Source: DATAWK01 sp036267255
GTDB lineage: Bacteria > Acidobacteriota > Terriglobia > Terriglobales > Acidobacteriaceae
DNA length: 64,000 nucleotides
NCBI GenBank assembly: GCA_036267255.1
Contig: DATAWK010000003.1
Span: 1 to 64,000, forward strand
Direction: 5' to 3'
In this document: piece by piece, positions 33,622-41,887 of the stretch
How the letters are laid out: every line of letters starts with the position of its first letter
How positions within the stretch are numbered: the first letter of the stretch is position 1
Notes under the pieces: model-generated
Seen by the model: the letters and a program-made list of their open reading frames with translations, nothing else
Told to the model about the DNA's origin: nothing
Databases searched by the model: none
Program-made: the position numbers and the translations under genes

Positions 33622-34068
33622 TCAGCCAGCCTTTTTTTGTGTCGGGGCCATGGTTTCGGCGGTGTTCTTTGGCGGAACGGCTGCATATTTGGACGCGCAC
33701 TTTGCCTGAATCTGCGAGGCGTGGAAGACGCCATCGCGACCATAGAAGCCAACGGCGAGAGCCTGGGCATTGTCCTTGAAGGTGTCGGGAGGCGGTTCCA
33801 TGCCGGTGTAATTTACGTTGAGGGTGCGGCCCTGCTCGACCAAAGTGAAGCGCATGTGGGAGCCGTCCTGCTTGATAGAGCCGGGCTGGACGTTGCCGGC
33901 GACGCGGAGATGCCGCGTGAAGGCCCTGTTGCCCATGCCCTGCAATTCCTGGATGGTGACGTAGTAGCTTTTATTGGACCGGACGCCGGTGACGGCCAGA
34001 TAGCCGATGGTGCCGAGAATGATGACCATCGCGATGGCGACACGAAGCGTCGTGCTTTTACTCTGCAT
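33622..34068 (-). CDS. ccmE: cytochrome c maturation heme chaperone CcmE, CxxxY type
   Basis: A 148-residue protein with one N-terminal membrane anchor (about residues 9-28) and the CcmE OB-fold domain (VTIQELQGMGNRAFTRHLRV, MRFTLVEQGRTLNVNYTGM). In most CcmE the covalent heme ligand is His in an HxxxY motif. Here the block reads FHASQIQAKCASKYA, giving Cys124 and Tyr128, the CxxxY variant known from some bacteria and archaea. ATG 34068 has GAGGT upstream. It is the first gene of the ccm cluster. Confidence 0.92.
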   Translation of the reverse strand: MQSKSTTLRVAIAMVIILGTIGYLAVTGVRSNKSYYVTIQELQGMGNRAFTRHLRVAGNVQPGSIKQDGSHMRFTLVEQGRTLNVNYTGMEPPPDTFKDNAQALAVGFYGRDGVFHASQIQAKCASKYAAVPPKNTAETMAPTQKKAG

Positions 34069-34153
34069 GGAAGACCTCAACCTTTAAGAGTATGAAGGTT
34101 GGCGTGCGAGGTCAAGTGCGCGCTGGTTGCAATTTGAATGGGAAGTCCCTCAG

Positions 34154-34211
34154 TGGCTAAAGCCGGGGTCTACCCATTCTCCATCCCCCGGCTAAAGCCG
34201 GGGGTCTACCC
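34154..34211. repeat. REP-like repeat, class B
   Basis: Two direct copies of GGCTAAAGCCGGGG(G)TCTACCC at 34154-34175 and 34190-34211. The second is part of a perfect palindrome, CCCCCGGCT at 34185 with AGCCGGGGG at 34196. It lies in the gap upstream of panE, and a related GGGGGTCTAC string occurs near 124. Confidence 0.7.
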
Positions 34212-34325
34212 AAGAGCGATGGCCAAACTGTACCACTCCCAGGATATGGGAAAGTACATGAGCGGCGTTCGATCGATAGCGTACATACTGTTTTGTGAAA
34301 ACAATAGTGTGAAGGAGGATTCGGA

Positions 34326-35228
34326 ATGGCGCGAGTGGCGGTTGTGGGTGTGGGAGCGATTGGCGGGACGATTGCAGCATTGCTGAAAACAACGGGGCGG
34401 CATGAAATTACCTTGTGCACGCGGCGGCCGCTGGAGATCTTGACCGTGGAGACTCCGGACGGAGTAATGAGGATGAAAGCAAGAAACATCATGGACCCGG
34501 CGCAAGCCGAGGCGGTGGATTGGGTGCTGGTGGCGACGAAGGCGTATGACGCGGAGGGTGCGGGGGCCTGGTTCCAGGAGCTGTGCCGCGAGGGCGCACC
34601 GGTGGCAGTGCTGCAGAACGGTGTGGAACATCGCGAGCGATTTGCGAAGTACGTGAAGGCGGAACAGATTCTGCCGGTGGTGATCGATTGTCCTGCAGAG
34701 CGGCGAGAGGATGGCACCGTGGTGCAGCGCGGCGTGGCGCAGATGCATGTGGAAGAGGACGAGCTGGGAAGGGAATTTGCGGAGCTGTTTGGAGGAAGCA
34801 AGGCACAGGTTGTGCTTACGGATGATTTTTTGACAGCCGCATGGCGAAAGTTGTGTATGAACGCGGCAGGTGCGATCCCTGCGCTGGTAAGGAAACCGGT
34901 AGGCGTGCTGCAGGATGAGGTGCTGGGACAGATTGCCCTTGCGATGGTGACGGAATGTGTCGCGGTGGGGCGGGCAGAAGGCGCACGGATTGAAGATGGA
35001 ATGGGGGAGCAAGTGCTGGCGAGATGTCGAGCGCAGCCAGCGGATTCGATCAATTCCATTCTGGCGGACCGGATGGCCGGGCGGCTGATGGAGATCGACG
35101 CACGGAATGGAGCGATTGTGCGCAAGGGAAAGAAGCATGGCATTTCGACGCCGTTGAATGCGATGGCGGTCGCGCTGTTAGAGACCATGGGTGAGAACGG
35201 TTGGTACCGGAAGCGTCCTGTTTTTTGA
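34326..35228 (+). CDS. panE: 2-dehydropantoate 2-reductase
   Basis: A 300-residue ketopantoate reductase-family enzyme (NADPH-dependent, pantothenate pathway). The N-terminal Rossmann motif is VAVVGVGAIGGTIAAL, followed by WVLVATKAYD and VLQNGVEH. The catalytic Lys lies in AAWRKLCMNAAGAIPALVRK, and the C-terminal substrate region is ILADRMAGRLMEIDARNGAI. It starts at ATG 34326 with a strong GGAGG. Other PanE-like proteins act on different 2-oxo acids, so substrate is probable rather than certain. Confidence 0.9.
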   Translation: MARVAVVGVGAIGGTIAALLKTTGRHEITLCTRRPLEILTVETPDGVMRMKARNIMDPAQAEAVDWVLVATKAYDAEGAGAWFQELCREGAPVAVLQNGVEHRERFAKYVKAEQILPVVIDCPAERREDGTVVQRGVAQMHVEEDELGREFAELFGGSKAQVVLTDDFLTAAWRKLCMNAAGAIPALVRKPVGVLQDEVLGQIALAMVTECVAVGRAEGARIEDGMGEQVLARCRAQPADSINSILADRMAGRLMEIDARNGAIVRKGKKHGISTPLNAMAVALLETMGENGWYRKRPVF

Positions 35229-35269
35229 TGCGCTTTGCGCGTTGTTGCACAGCGCAGCCATGCATCCAA

Positions 35270-35306
35270 GGAAAGGAACAGGGAAACATGGAAAGGAACA
35301 GGGAAA
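35270..35306 (+). repeat. 17-bp direct repeat upstream of thiC
   Basis: GGAAAGGAACAGGGAAA occurs at 35270-35286 and again at 35290-35306, with a 20-base period. It is purine-rich and lies upstream of the thiC promoter; no function is assigned. Confidence 0.6.
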
Positions 35307-35330
35307 GAGGCGATACGGTGCGCGCGGCGG

Positions 35331-35360
35331 TTCGGATTGCGGAAAAAGCCAGCGTATAAT
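35331..35360 (+). promoter_or_regulatory. probable sigma-70 promoter of thiC
   Basis: TTCGGA at 35331 and a perfect TATAAT at 35355 are separated by 18 bases. The transcript would have a leader of about 70 bases before the thiC ATG at 35440. I could not find TPP riboswitch core motifs in that leader. Confidence 0.55.
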
Positions 35361-35439
35361 CGTGCTAGTTGCGCATGAAATGATTGCGTTTGCGAGCACT
35401 TGAGAACGGCGACGGAACTTTCAGCAGGCAGAGGACACG

Positions 35440-36921
35440 ATGAGCGACAACGGCACGCATCTCCAGAATGGAAACGGGAACGGCAACGGACACGCTACCC
35501 CCAGGCCACGCGCGGAATGGATTGTGAAACGGCGCGAAGAAGCGGCGCGCACCGGGGATGGGAACCTGTCGCAGATGCACTTTGCCCGGCAGGGAAAGAT
35601 TACCGAAGAGATGGCGTTTGTTGCGCAGCGAGAGAAGTTGGCGGCGGAGTTTATCCGCGAGGAAGTGGCGGCGGGACGGATGATCATTCCGGCGAACGTG
35701 AACCATCCGGAGCTGGAGCCGATGGCGATTGGCGTTGGGTCGCTGTGCAAGATCAACGCGAATATTGGGAACTCTGCGGTGGCGTCGAATATTGATGAAG
35801 AGCTGCGCAAGCTGCACACGGCGGTGCATTTTGGCGCGGACACGGTGATGGACCTTTCGACGGGCGGCGATATTCCGGAGATTCGCGAGGCCATTCTGCG
35901 GCACTCGCCGGTGCCGATTGGCACGGTGCCGATTTACGAGGCGCTGAACCGGGTGAAGAAGCTGGAAGACCTGAACATCGACGTGTACCTGGAAGTGATT
36001 GAGGAGCAGGCCGAGCAGGGCGTGGATTACTTTACCGTGCATGCCGGGGTGCTGATCCAATATGTGCCGCTGGTGGCCAAGCGCATCACGGGGATTGTGA
36101 GCCGGGGTGGGGCGATTCTGGCGCAGTGGATGACGCATCATCACAAACAGAATTTTCTGTATGAGAATTTTGACCGCATCACGAAGGTGATGGCCAAGCA
36201 TGACGTGAGCTATTCGCTGGGCGATGGGCTGCGGCCGGGATGCATTGCCGATGCCAGCGATGAAGCGCAGTTTTCCGAACTGAAGACGCTGGGCGAGCTG
36301 ACGGCGAAGGCGTGGCAGAGCGACGTGCAGGTGATGATCGAAGGGCCGGGGCATGTGCCGCTGGACAAGATCAAGGAACAGGTGGAGAAGGAAGTGGAGC
36401 TGTGCTATGGCGCTCCGTTCTATACGCTGGGGCCGCTGGTGACGGATATTGCGCCGGGGTACGACCACATTACCAGCGCGATTGGCGCGGCGATGATTGG
36501 ATGGCATGGCGCGGCGATGCTGTGCTATGTGACGCCCAAGGAGCATCTGGGATTGCCGAACGAGAAGGACGTGAAGGACGGCATGATCGCGTACAAAATT
36601 GCGGCGCATGCGGCGGATGTGGCACGGCATCGTCCGGGAGCGCGGGATCGCGATGATGCGATCAGCCACGCGCGGTACACGTTCGACTGGGAGAAACAGT
36701 TTGCGCTGTCACTGGACCCGGATACGGCGCGCAGTATGCACGATGAGACGCTGCCGGATGACTACTACAAAGAGACGGCCTTCTGCAGCATGTGCGGGCC
36801 GAAGTTCTGCAGCATGAACTGGTCCAGCAAGGTGGATGAGTACAACGCGGAGCGTGGGCTGAAGAAGCAGGACCTGACACAGCTGGTAACGGACCAGATG
36901 ATGGCGACGACAAGAAGGTAG
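35440..36921 (+). CDS. thiC: phosphomethylpyrimidine synthase ThiC
   Basis: A 493-residue radical SAM enzyme that converts aminoimidazole ribotide to hydroxymethylpyrimidine phosphate for thiamine. Core motifs are MHFARQGKITEEMAFVAQRE, NANIGNSAV, FGADTVMDLSTGGDIPEIRE and EGPGHVPLDKIKEQVEKEVE. The C-terminal iron-sulfur ligand motif CSMCGPKFCSM (CxxCxxxxC) is intact. It starts at ATG 35440. No other thi gene is adjacent. The next gene downstream is the convergent RAYT transposase. Confidence 0.97.
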   Translation: MSDNGTHLQNGNGNGNGHATPRPRAEWIVKRREEAARTGDGNLSQMHFARQGKITEEMAFVAQREKLAAEFIREEVAAGRMIIPANVNHPELEPMAIGVGSLCKINANIGNSAVASNIDEELRKLHTAVHFGADTVMDLSTGGDIPEIREAILRHSPVPIGTVPIYEALNRVKKLEDLNIDVYLEVIEEQAEQGVDYFTVHAGVLIQYVPLVAKRITGIVSRGGAILAQWMTHHHKQNFLYENFDRITKVMAKHDVSYSLGDGLRPGCIADASDEAQFSELKTLGELTAKAWQSDVQVMIEGPGHVPLDKIKEQVEKEVELCYGAPFYTLGPLVTDIAPGYDHITSAIGAAMIGWHGAAMLCYVTPKEHLGLPNEKDVKDGMIAYKIAAHAADVARHRPGARDRDDAISHARYTFDWEKQFALSLDPDTARSMHDETLPDDYYKETAFCSMCGPKFCSMNWSSKVDEYNAERGLKKQDLTQLVTDQMMATTRR

Positions 36922-36939
36922 AGAATTTTCGGCAGAAAA

Positions 36940-37485
36940 TTACAGGAGCAATCCGGGTGCCCCACGTCTCGCTTCTGAGACGTGGGAGTTTGTCGCAACT
37001 CGACCTCTCCCAAGCGCCGTCCATGGACTCTCAATTTCCACGGCTCCCATTTCTCCCGTCGCATAATGCCGGAAGCTAGACCACGCCCAATCTTCCGGTC
37101 CTACTGCCATGCCGCGCTCTACAGGGTTGCGATGAATATACCGGAGCTTCTCGATGCGCTTCCGGTCTGTGAATACGTTGAAATCATAGTAACGCGGTTG
37201 CCAGAAGGGACGTTCATTGTGCCGGACGGTCATGGAAAGTTTCAAGGCTTGCATGGCCTTGGACAGTGCAGCCCTTTTCGGTTCGCTAATCAGAAGGTGG
37301 ACATGTTCGGGCATCACAACATAACCACTCACGAAGAAATCGTACCGGACACGCATCGCCTCCAGCGAATACTGAAACAGATTCCGGGCCGATGCTAAAG
37401 CAAAGTACGGACGGCGCTGATAACAACTTACTGTGATGAAATGCAGGTCTCCGGCTTTTTGATAGCGGACAAGTCCTGTCGTCAT
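36940..37485 (-). CDS. REP-associated tyrosine transposase (RAYT)
   Basis: A 181-residue Y1-type HUH endonuclease of the RAYT group. LHFITVSCYQRRPYFA opens the domain. The HUH motif is MPEHVHLLISEP (His61, His63). The catalytic Tyr is expected in KLRYIHRNPVERGMA (Tyr116), followed by EDWAWSSFRHYATG. The gene is bracketed by exact inverted copies of a REP palindrome. The downstream REP encodes part of the C terminus (NSHVSEARRGAPGLLL). No accessory orfB is present, which distinguishes it from IS200/IS605 elements. Confidence 0.93.
   Translation of the reverse strand: MTTGLVRYQKAGDLHFITVSCYQRRPYFALASARNLFQYSLEAMRVRYDFFVSGYVVMPEHVHLLISEPKRAALSKAMQALKLSMTVRHNERPFWQPRYYDFNVFTDRKRIEKLRYIHRNPVERGMAVGPEDWAWSSFRHYATGEMGAVEIESPWTALGRGRVATNSHVSEARRGAPGLLL
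36954..36986 (-). repeat. REP palindrome, class C, 3' flank of RAYT
   Basis: CCCACGTCTC and GAGACGTGGG form a perfect 10-bp stem, preceded on the plus strand by GGTGC. On the minus strand it therefore ends in GGGGCACC. It is the exact inverted copy of the element at 37499 and overlaps the end of the RAYT coding region. Confidence 0.88.
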
Positions 37486-37498
37486 GCCAACAGCTTAA

Positions 37499-37530
37499 CC
37501 CACGTCTCAGAAGCGAGACGTGGGGCACCC
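37499..37530 (+). repeat. REP palindrome, class C, 5' flank of RAYT
   Basis: CCCACGTCTC, six bases, GAGACGTGGG, then GCACCC. The palindrome plus GGGGCACCC tail is an exact inverted copy of 36954-36986. It lies 14 bases upstream of the RAYT start codon. A diverged copy is at 57918. Confidence 0.88.
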
Positions 37531-37611
37531 AGGTTTAAGACCGCTTTTGCCCGGATGATACCAGTCGCAGCTTCGTCCCAACCGTAATTTCCGTTTCCTG
37601 ATGCGCAGACC

Positions 37612-38511
37612 TTATCGAGACAATTCCAGGGCGATGGCTTCGTCTTCTTCGCGGCGGGCGCGCATGACGAAGACGACGCAGCCGAGGACGGCGAGCGAGC
37701 CGACGATCATGTACCACGAGAGACGTTCGTGCAGGATGATGGCGCCTTCGGCGACGGCGATGATGGGAACGACCAGTTGCAGGCTGGTGATCTGGTAGGC
37801 TTCGACGGTGCGGAGTAGCCAGTAATAGACGGAATAGGAGATCACGCTGCTGAAGATGCTGAGGAAGAGCAGGGCGAGCAGCGCGGGCGTGCTCCATGTT
37901 GCGTGCCTGCTGTGTTCCAGGCCGAGGCTGCCGAGAGAAAGCAAAATTCCCGCACAGAAAAACTGGATGGAGGTGCTGACCATGGGCTGCACGCCTTGCA
38001 GATGGCGCTTGGCGTAGATGGACGAGCCGCCCTGCAGGGCGACGGCGAAGAGCACGCCGATGGCGCCGAGGGTCTGGGTGAGCGAGGTGGAGACGATGTT
38101 GGAGAGGACGAGCGCGATGGCGCCGAGGCCGAGGATCATGGCCTGCCATGCGGCGCGGGGAACGCTGCGGCCCGCCATGAGCGGCGTGAGCAGCGTGGTG
38201 AGCAGAGGCATGGAGGCGTAGAGCAGCGCGGTGAGGCCGGAGGAGATGTGCTGCTCCGACCAGAAGATGAGCGCGTAGGGAAGCGTGACCATGGTGATGC
38301 TGAGCACGAGCGAGGCATTCAGTCCGCGGCCCGTGGGCCATGCCAGATGTTTCCACTGAATGATGGGCGCGAGCAGCGCGGCGGCAAGAAGGAAACGCAG
38401 CGCAGCACTGCGCATGGGCGGGACGGCGCCGACGAGGACGTGAATCGCCACCCAGGTGCTGCCCCAGATGAGGACGAGGGCGATCATCGCGAAGATGTGG
38501 CGCGGCTTCAT
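37612..38511 (-). CDS. EamA/DMT family transporter
   Basis: A 299-residue protein with ten predicted helices in two EamA repeats (about residues 7-137 and 149-285). Landmarks are ALVLIWGSTWVAIHVLVGAV, MRSAALRFLLAAALLAP, ITMVTLPYALIFWSEQHISS and, in repeat 2, GVLFAVALQGGSSIYAKRHL. The family exports amino acids, purines or drugs; the substrate cannot be read. It starts at ATG 38511. It is a single gene between the RAYT gene and pnp. Confidence 0.9.
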   Translation of the reverse strand: MKPRHIFAMIALVLIWGSTWVAIHVLVGAVPPMRSAALRFLLAAALLAPIIQWKHLAWPTGRGLNASLVLSITMVTLPYALIFWSEQHISSGLTALLYASMPLLTTLLTPLMAGRSVPRAAWQAMILGLGAIALVLSNIVSTSLTQTLGAIGVLFAVALQGGSSIYAKRHLQGVQPMVSTSIQFFCAGILLSLGSLGLEHSRHATWSTPALLALLFLSIFSSVISYSVYYWLLRTVEAYQITSLQLVVPIIAVAEGAIILHERLSWYMIVGSLAVLGCVVFVMRARREEDEAIALELSR

Positions 38512-38556
38512 GGGATTTCAGGTTGGACGGTCATATTAGGAGATGCGTGCAAACGA

Positions 38557-38625
38557 CCCCATGCTAGCTACTCACCCCAGCGAGCACACTCGCCGGGGAC
38601 CCCGATACGCGAGCATGGGGCACCC
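38557..38625. repeat. REP-like palindrome, class A copy 2
   Basis: CCCCATGCTAGC at the left and GCGAGCATGGGGCACCC at the right, enclosing about 40 bases that contain an inner CCCCAG/CCGGGG stem. Arms and tail equal those at 28606. It lies between the DMT gene start and the pnp terminator. Confidence 0.75.
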
Positions 38626-38667
38626 GCATTTCTTTATCTCGCAAATTTTCATGTGTAACGATGCTCT

Positions 38668-38702
38668 AAAAAACAACGGGCTGCATCGTGGGATGCAGCC
38701 CG
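38668..38702 (-). terminator. intrinsic terminator of rpsO-pnp
   Basis: On the minus strand, CGGGCTGCAT and ATGCAGCCCG form a perfect 10-bp stem with a 6-base loop, followed by TTGTTTTTT. It begins 15 bases after the pnp stop. Confidence 0.9.
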
Positions 38703-38716
38703 CAAGAGTTACCGGG

Positions 38717-41197
38717 TTAGTTGCGCTGACCGGAACCGCCACCGGAGCCTGGGCCACCGGGACGACGGCCACGACGGCGACGGCGACGCGGATCGTTACT
38801 GCCACCGGCACCGGCTGGTTTGCGGTTTTCGCCTGCAGCGGGCGGTGCGCCATCGACGCGGTTGAAGTTCGGCTCGTCGCCTTCGGCAACGACTTCTGAA
38901 CCGTTGTCGTCATCGAAGTCTTCGCCGCCTTCGATGGTGATGGTGCTGGCGTTGGAGTTGGGCTGACGATCGCCATTCTGATCGTTGCCGCGGTCGTTGC
39001 GGTCATTACGGTCATTACGATCGTTGCGGCGTGGCGCGGAGGCGTGAACTTCGGCAACTTCGCCATCGTGCGCAGGCGCGGCATTGGGATCGGGCAATCC
39101 GAGCTTGGCGCGCTGTTCTTTCAGGACGGCCTTGCGGGAGAGCTTGATGCGGTTGCCTTCGACGCCGAGGACCTTGACGAGGATCTGATCGCCATCGTTC
39201 AACTCGTCCTTGACTTCGCGGACGCGGTGCTCGGCGATTTCGCTGATGTGCAGCAGGCCGTCGGTGCCGGGGAAGATTTCGACGAAGGCGCCGAACTCGG
39301 CAAGACGGACAACTTTGCCGAGGTAGGTTTTGCCGACTTCGGGCACGGCGGTCAGGTCGTTGATCATCTGCAGGGCGCGGCTGAGGCCGTCGGCATCGGA
39401 GGATGCGACGTTGACGCGACCGGTATCATCGACATCGATCTTGACGCCGGTGGTTTCGATGATGCCGCGAATGGTTTTGCCACCCGGGCCGATGAGCTCG
39501 CGGATCTTGTCGGTTGGAATCTGAACGCTGACGATGCGCGGTGCGAAGGGAGATTTTTCCGTGCGCGGCTCAGCGATGACGGCGTCCATGGTATCGAGCA
39601 GGAAGAGGCGGCCACGACGTGCCTGCTCCATGGCTTCGCGCATGATCTGACCGGTGATGCCGCTGATCTTGATGTCCATCTGCATGGCGGTGATGCCCTT
39701 GCGGGTGCCGGCGACTTTAAAATCCATATCGCCGTAGTGATCTTCGGCACCGGCAATGTCGGTGAGGATGGCGTACTCGTCGCCTTCCTTGACGAGGCCC
39801 ATGGCCACACCGGCGACGGCTGCCTTGATGGGAATGCCGGCATGCATGAGCGCCAGGCTGGCGCCGCAGACGGTGGCCATCGAAGAAGAACCGTTCGATT
39901 CCAGAATGTCGGAGACGATGCGGATGGTGTAGGGCGAATCGGCTTCGCCGGGGAGAACGGCGGTGATGGCGCGCTCGGCGAGAGCGCCGTGGCCGACTTC
40001 GCGACGGCCAACGCCGGTCATGCGGCCAACTTCGCCAACCGAGAACGGCGGGAAGTTGTAATGCAGCATGAAGCGCTTGCGCTTTTCTCCCTCGAAGGTC
40101 TCGATGCGCTGCGAGTCGTCGGTGGTGCCGAGGGTCGCGGTGACGAGCGCCTGGGTTTCGCCGCGGGTGAAGAGGGCGGAGCCGTGAACGCGGGGCAGCA
40201 AGCCGGTTTCAATGCTGATGGGGCGAATCTGGTCGAAGGCGCGGCGGTCGGGACGAATGCGCTCCTTGGTGACCTGCTCGCGGAACATTTTTTCGCGCAG
40301 AGCTTCGTAATATTTGCTGAGTTTTTTGGGAGCGTTGGGATCGTCGGCGGGCAGCTCGGCCTTCAACGAATCCTTGATGCCCTTGACCAGCGCGGCGCTT
40401 TCGAACTTGGGATGCTTGTTGGTGTCGAGCGCGTCGGCGAGGGGTCCGGCAACCTTGGCGGAGAGCTCGTCGAAGTAGGCCTGATCGAACTCCAACGGAG
40501 TGACGGTGCGCTTGGTTTTGCCAGCCTTGGAGACCAGCTCGTCGATGCCGGCGCAGATCTTTTTGATCTCGACGTGGGCAAACTCGATGGCGTCGATGAC
40601 GATGTTTTCTTCGACTTCTTTCGCGCCGGATTCAATCATCACGATGCCGTCTTTGGTGCCGACGACGGTGATGTTGAGTTCGCTGTTGCGCATTTCTTCA
40701 TACGAAGGATTGATGAGGAAGGCGCCTTCGATACGGCCGACGCGTACTGCGCCGACGGGACCGCCGAAGGGAATGTCGGAAAGGCTGAGCGCGGCGCTGG
40801 CGGCGTTGATGCCGATGATGTCGGGATCGTTTTCCTTGTCGGCGGACATGACCAGAACGATGACCTGGGTCTCATTGCGGAAGGCCTTGGGGAAGAGGGG
40901 ACGAACGGGACGGTCAATCTGGCGGCAGACGAGAATTTCGCGCTCGCTGGGGCGGCCTTCGCGCTTGATGAATCCGCCGGGGATGCGGCCACCGGCGTAG
41001 GTGTACTCGCGATAGTCGACGGTGAGGGGGAAGAAGTCGATGCCTTCTTTGGGTTCGGGGGATGCGACGGCGGTGCCGAGAATGACGGTGTCGCCGCTGG
41101 TGACGAGCGCGCCGCCGGAGGCCTGTTTGGCAATGCGCCCGGTCTCAAAAGTGATGCGTTTGCCACCGTAAAGTTCAATGGTTACTTCATGTTTCAT
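38717..41197 (-). CDS. pnp: polyribonucleotide nucleotidyltransferase (PNPase)
   Basis: An 826-residue 3'-5' phosphorolytic exoribonuclease. It has two RNase PH domains (KRITFETGRIAKQASGGALV at the start; GSALFTRGETQALVTATLGT in the second), a KH domain (IPTDKIRELIGPGGKTIRGI) and an S1 domain (VGKTYLGKVVRLAEFGAFVE). The last 120 residues are a low-complexity tail with RND tripeptide repeats and a run of Arg/Gly, longer than in E. coli. ATG 41197 has GAGG upstream. It follows rpsO, as in many bacteria, and a strong terminator follows. Confidence 0.97.
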   Translation of the reverse strand: MKHEVTIELYGGKRITFETGRIAKQASGGALVTSGDTVILGTAVASPEPKEGIDFFPLTVDYREYTYAGGRIPGGFIKREGRPSEREILVCRQIDRPVRPLFPKAFRNETQVIVLVMSADKENDPDIIGINAASAALSLSDIPFGGPVGAVRVGRIEGAFLINPSYEEMRNSELNITVVGTKDGIVMIESGAKEVEENIVIDAIEFAHVEIKKICAGIDELVSKAGKTKRTVTPLEFDQAYFDELSAKVAGPLADALDTNKHPKFESAALVKGIKDSLKAELPADDPNAPKKLSKYYEALREKMFREQVTKERIRPDRRAFDQIRPISIETGLLPRVHGSALFTRGETQALVTATLGTTDDSQRIETFEGEKRKRFMLHYNFPPFSVGEVGRMTGVGRREVGHGALAERAITAVLPGEADSPYTIRIVSDILESNGSSSMATVCGASLALMHAGIPIKAAVAGVAMGLVKEGDEYAILTDIAGAEDHYGDMDFKVAGTRKGITAMQMDIKISGITGQIMREAMEQARRGRLFLLDTMDAVIAEPRTEKSPFAPRIVSVQIPTDKIRELIGPGGKTIRGIIETTGVKIDVDDTGRVNVASSDADGLSRALQMINDLTAVPEVGKTYLGKVVRLAEFGAFVEIFPGTDGLLHISEIAEHRVREVKDELNDGDQILVKVLGVEGNRIKLSRKAVLKEQRAKLGLPDPNAAPAHDGEVAEVHASAPRRNDRNDRNDRNDRGNDQNGDRQPNSNASTITIEGGEDFDDDNGSEVVAEGDEPNFNRVDGAPPAAGENRKPAGAGGSNDPRRRRRRGRRPGGPGSGGGSGQRN

Positions 41198-41381
41198 ATA
41201 AAACCTCGATTGTTTGTTGAGGGGCGGCGAGGCAGAGGCGCCAGAGGATGGAAAATTTTGGCAAGCGGCGGGAAACTGTTGTTGTGGAGCGGAAGGGCTG
41301 GATGAGCACTTCCGCAAGACGGGCCGCGTTGCTGCAATTCACCACGCTCGCAGGCAGAACGCTGCGACGCGTTGGAGCCGC

Positions 41382-41648
41382 TTACTTGCGGATGCCCAGT
41401 TTCCCAATGACTTCGCGATACCGGTCCGAGTCGTTCTTCTTGAGATAGTCGAGAAGACGGCGACGCTTGCTGACAAGCATCAAAAGGCCGCGGCGCGAAC
41501 CGTGATCTTTTTTGTGGGCCTTGAAGTGATCAGTCAGACCGCCGATGCGTTCACTCAGGATCGCGATCTGTACTTCGGGACTTCCGGTGTCGCTGTCATG
41601 CGTTCGGAAGGTAGCGATAATTTCGGATTTCTTTGCAGGTGCCAGCAC
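41382..41648 (-). CDS. rpsO: 30S ribosomal protein S15
   Basis: An 88-residue S15, which binds 16S rRNA in the central domain. FRTHDSDTGSPEVQIAILSE and HKKDHGSRRGLLMLVSKRRR are the family signatures, ending YREVIGKLGIRK. The start is GTG 41648 (LAPAKKSEI follows), supported by length and by GAGGAG 11 bases upstream; in-frame codons further up are not S15. The pnp gene starts 184 bases downstream, so the pair is probably an operon with possible S15 autoregulation in the leader. Confidence 0.95.
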   Translation of the reverse strand: MLAPAKKSEIIATFRTHDSDTGSPEVQIAILSERIGGLTDHFKAHKKDHGSRRGLLMLVSKRRRLLDYLKKNDSDRYREVIGKLGIRK

Positions 41649-41887
41649 GGGGTGGCTTACTCCTCTTACTTTCAGTCGTTTACACTCTCTCAGTGTTACA
41701 TAGAGGATAGCACGAATCAGGGGTGGATGGGGGGATTCAATCGGGGGTGGGTTTGGGGATTGGCGGTCGCCCGGAATTCTCAACAACAGATAGGCTGCTA
41801 TCCCGATCCGCTGCATGGATTGTTTGATAAGTGACCCGGCGATTTGGTGTCAAGTAAGAGTACCGGCTGACTGACGAGAAGAGCGAT

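Noticed and set aside
35361..35440. TPP riboswitch upstream of thiC
   Set aside because: I looked for the conserved CTGAGA and ACCTGATCTGGATAAT-type core elements in the leader and gap and found neither; the leader is only about 70 bases.
39044..41305. Long 753-residue open frame antisense to pnp
   Set aside because: It is a shadow of a GC-rich, codon-biased gene; its translation is low-complexity Gly/Asp/Ala without domain features, and pnp is unambiguous.
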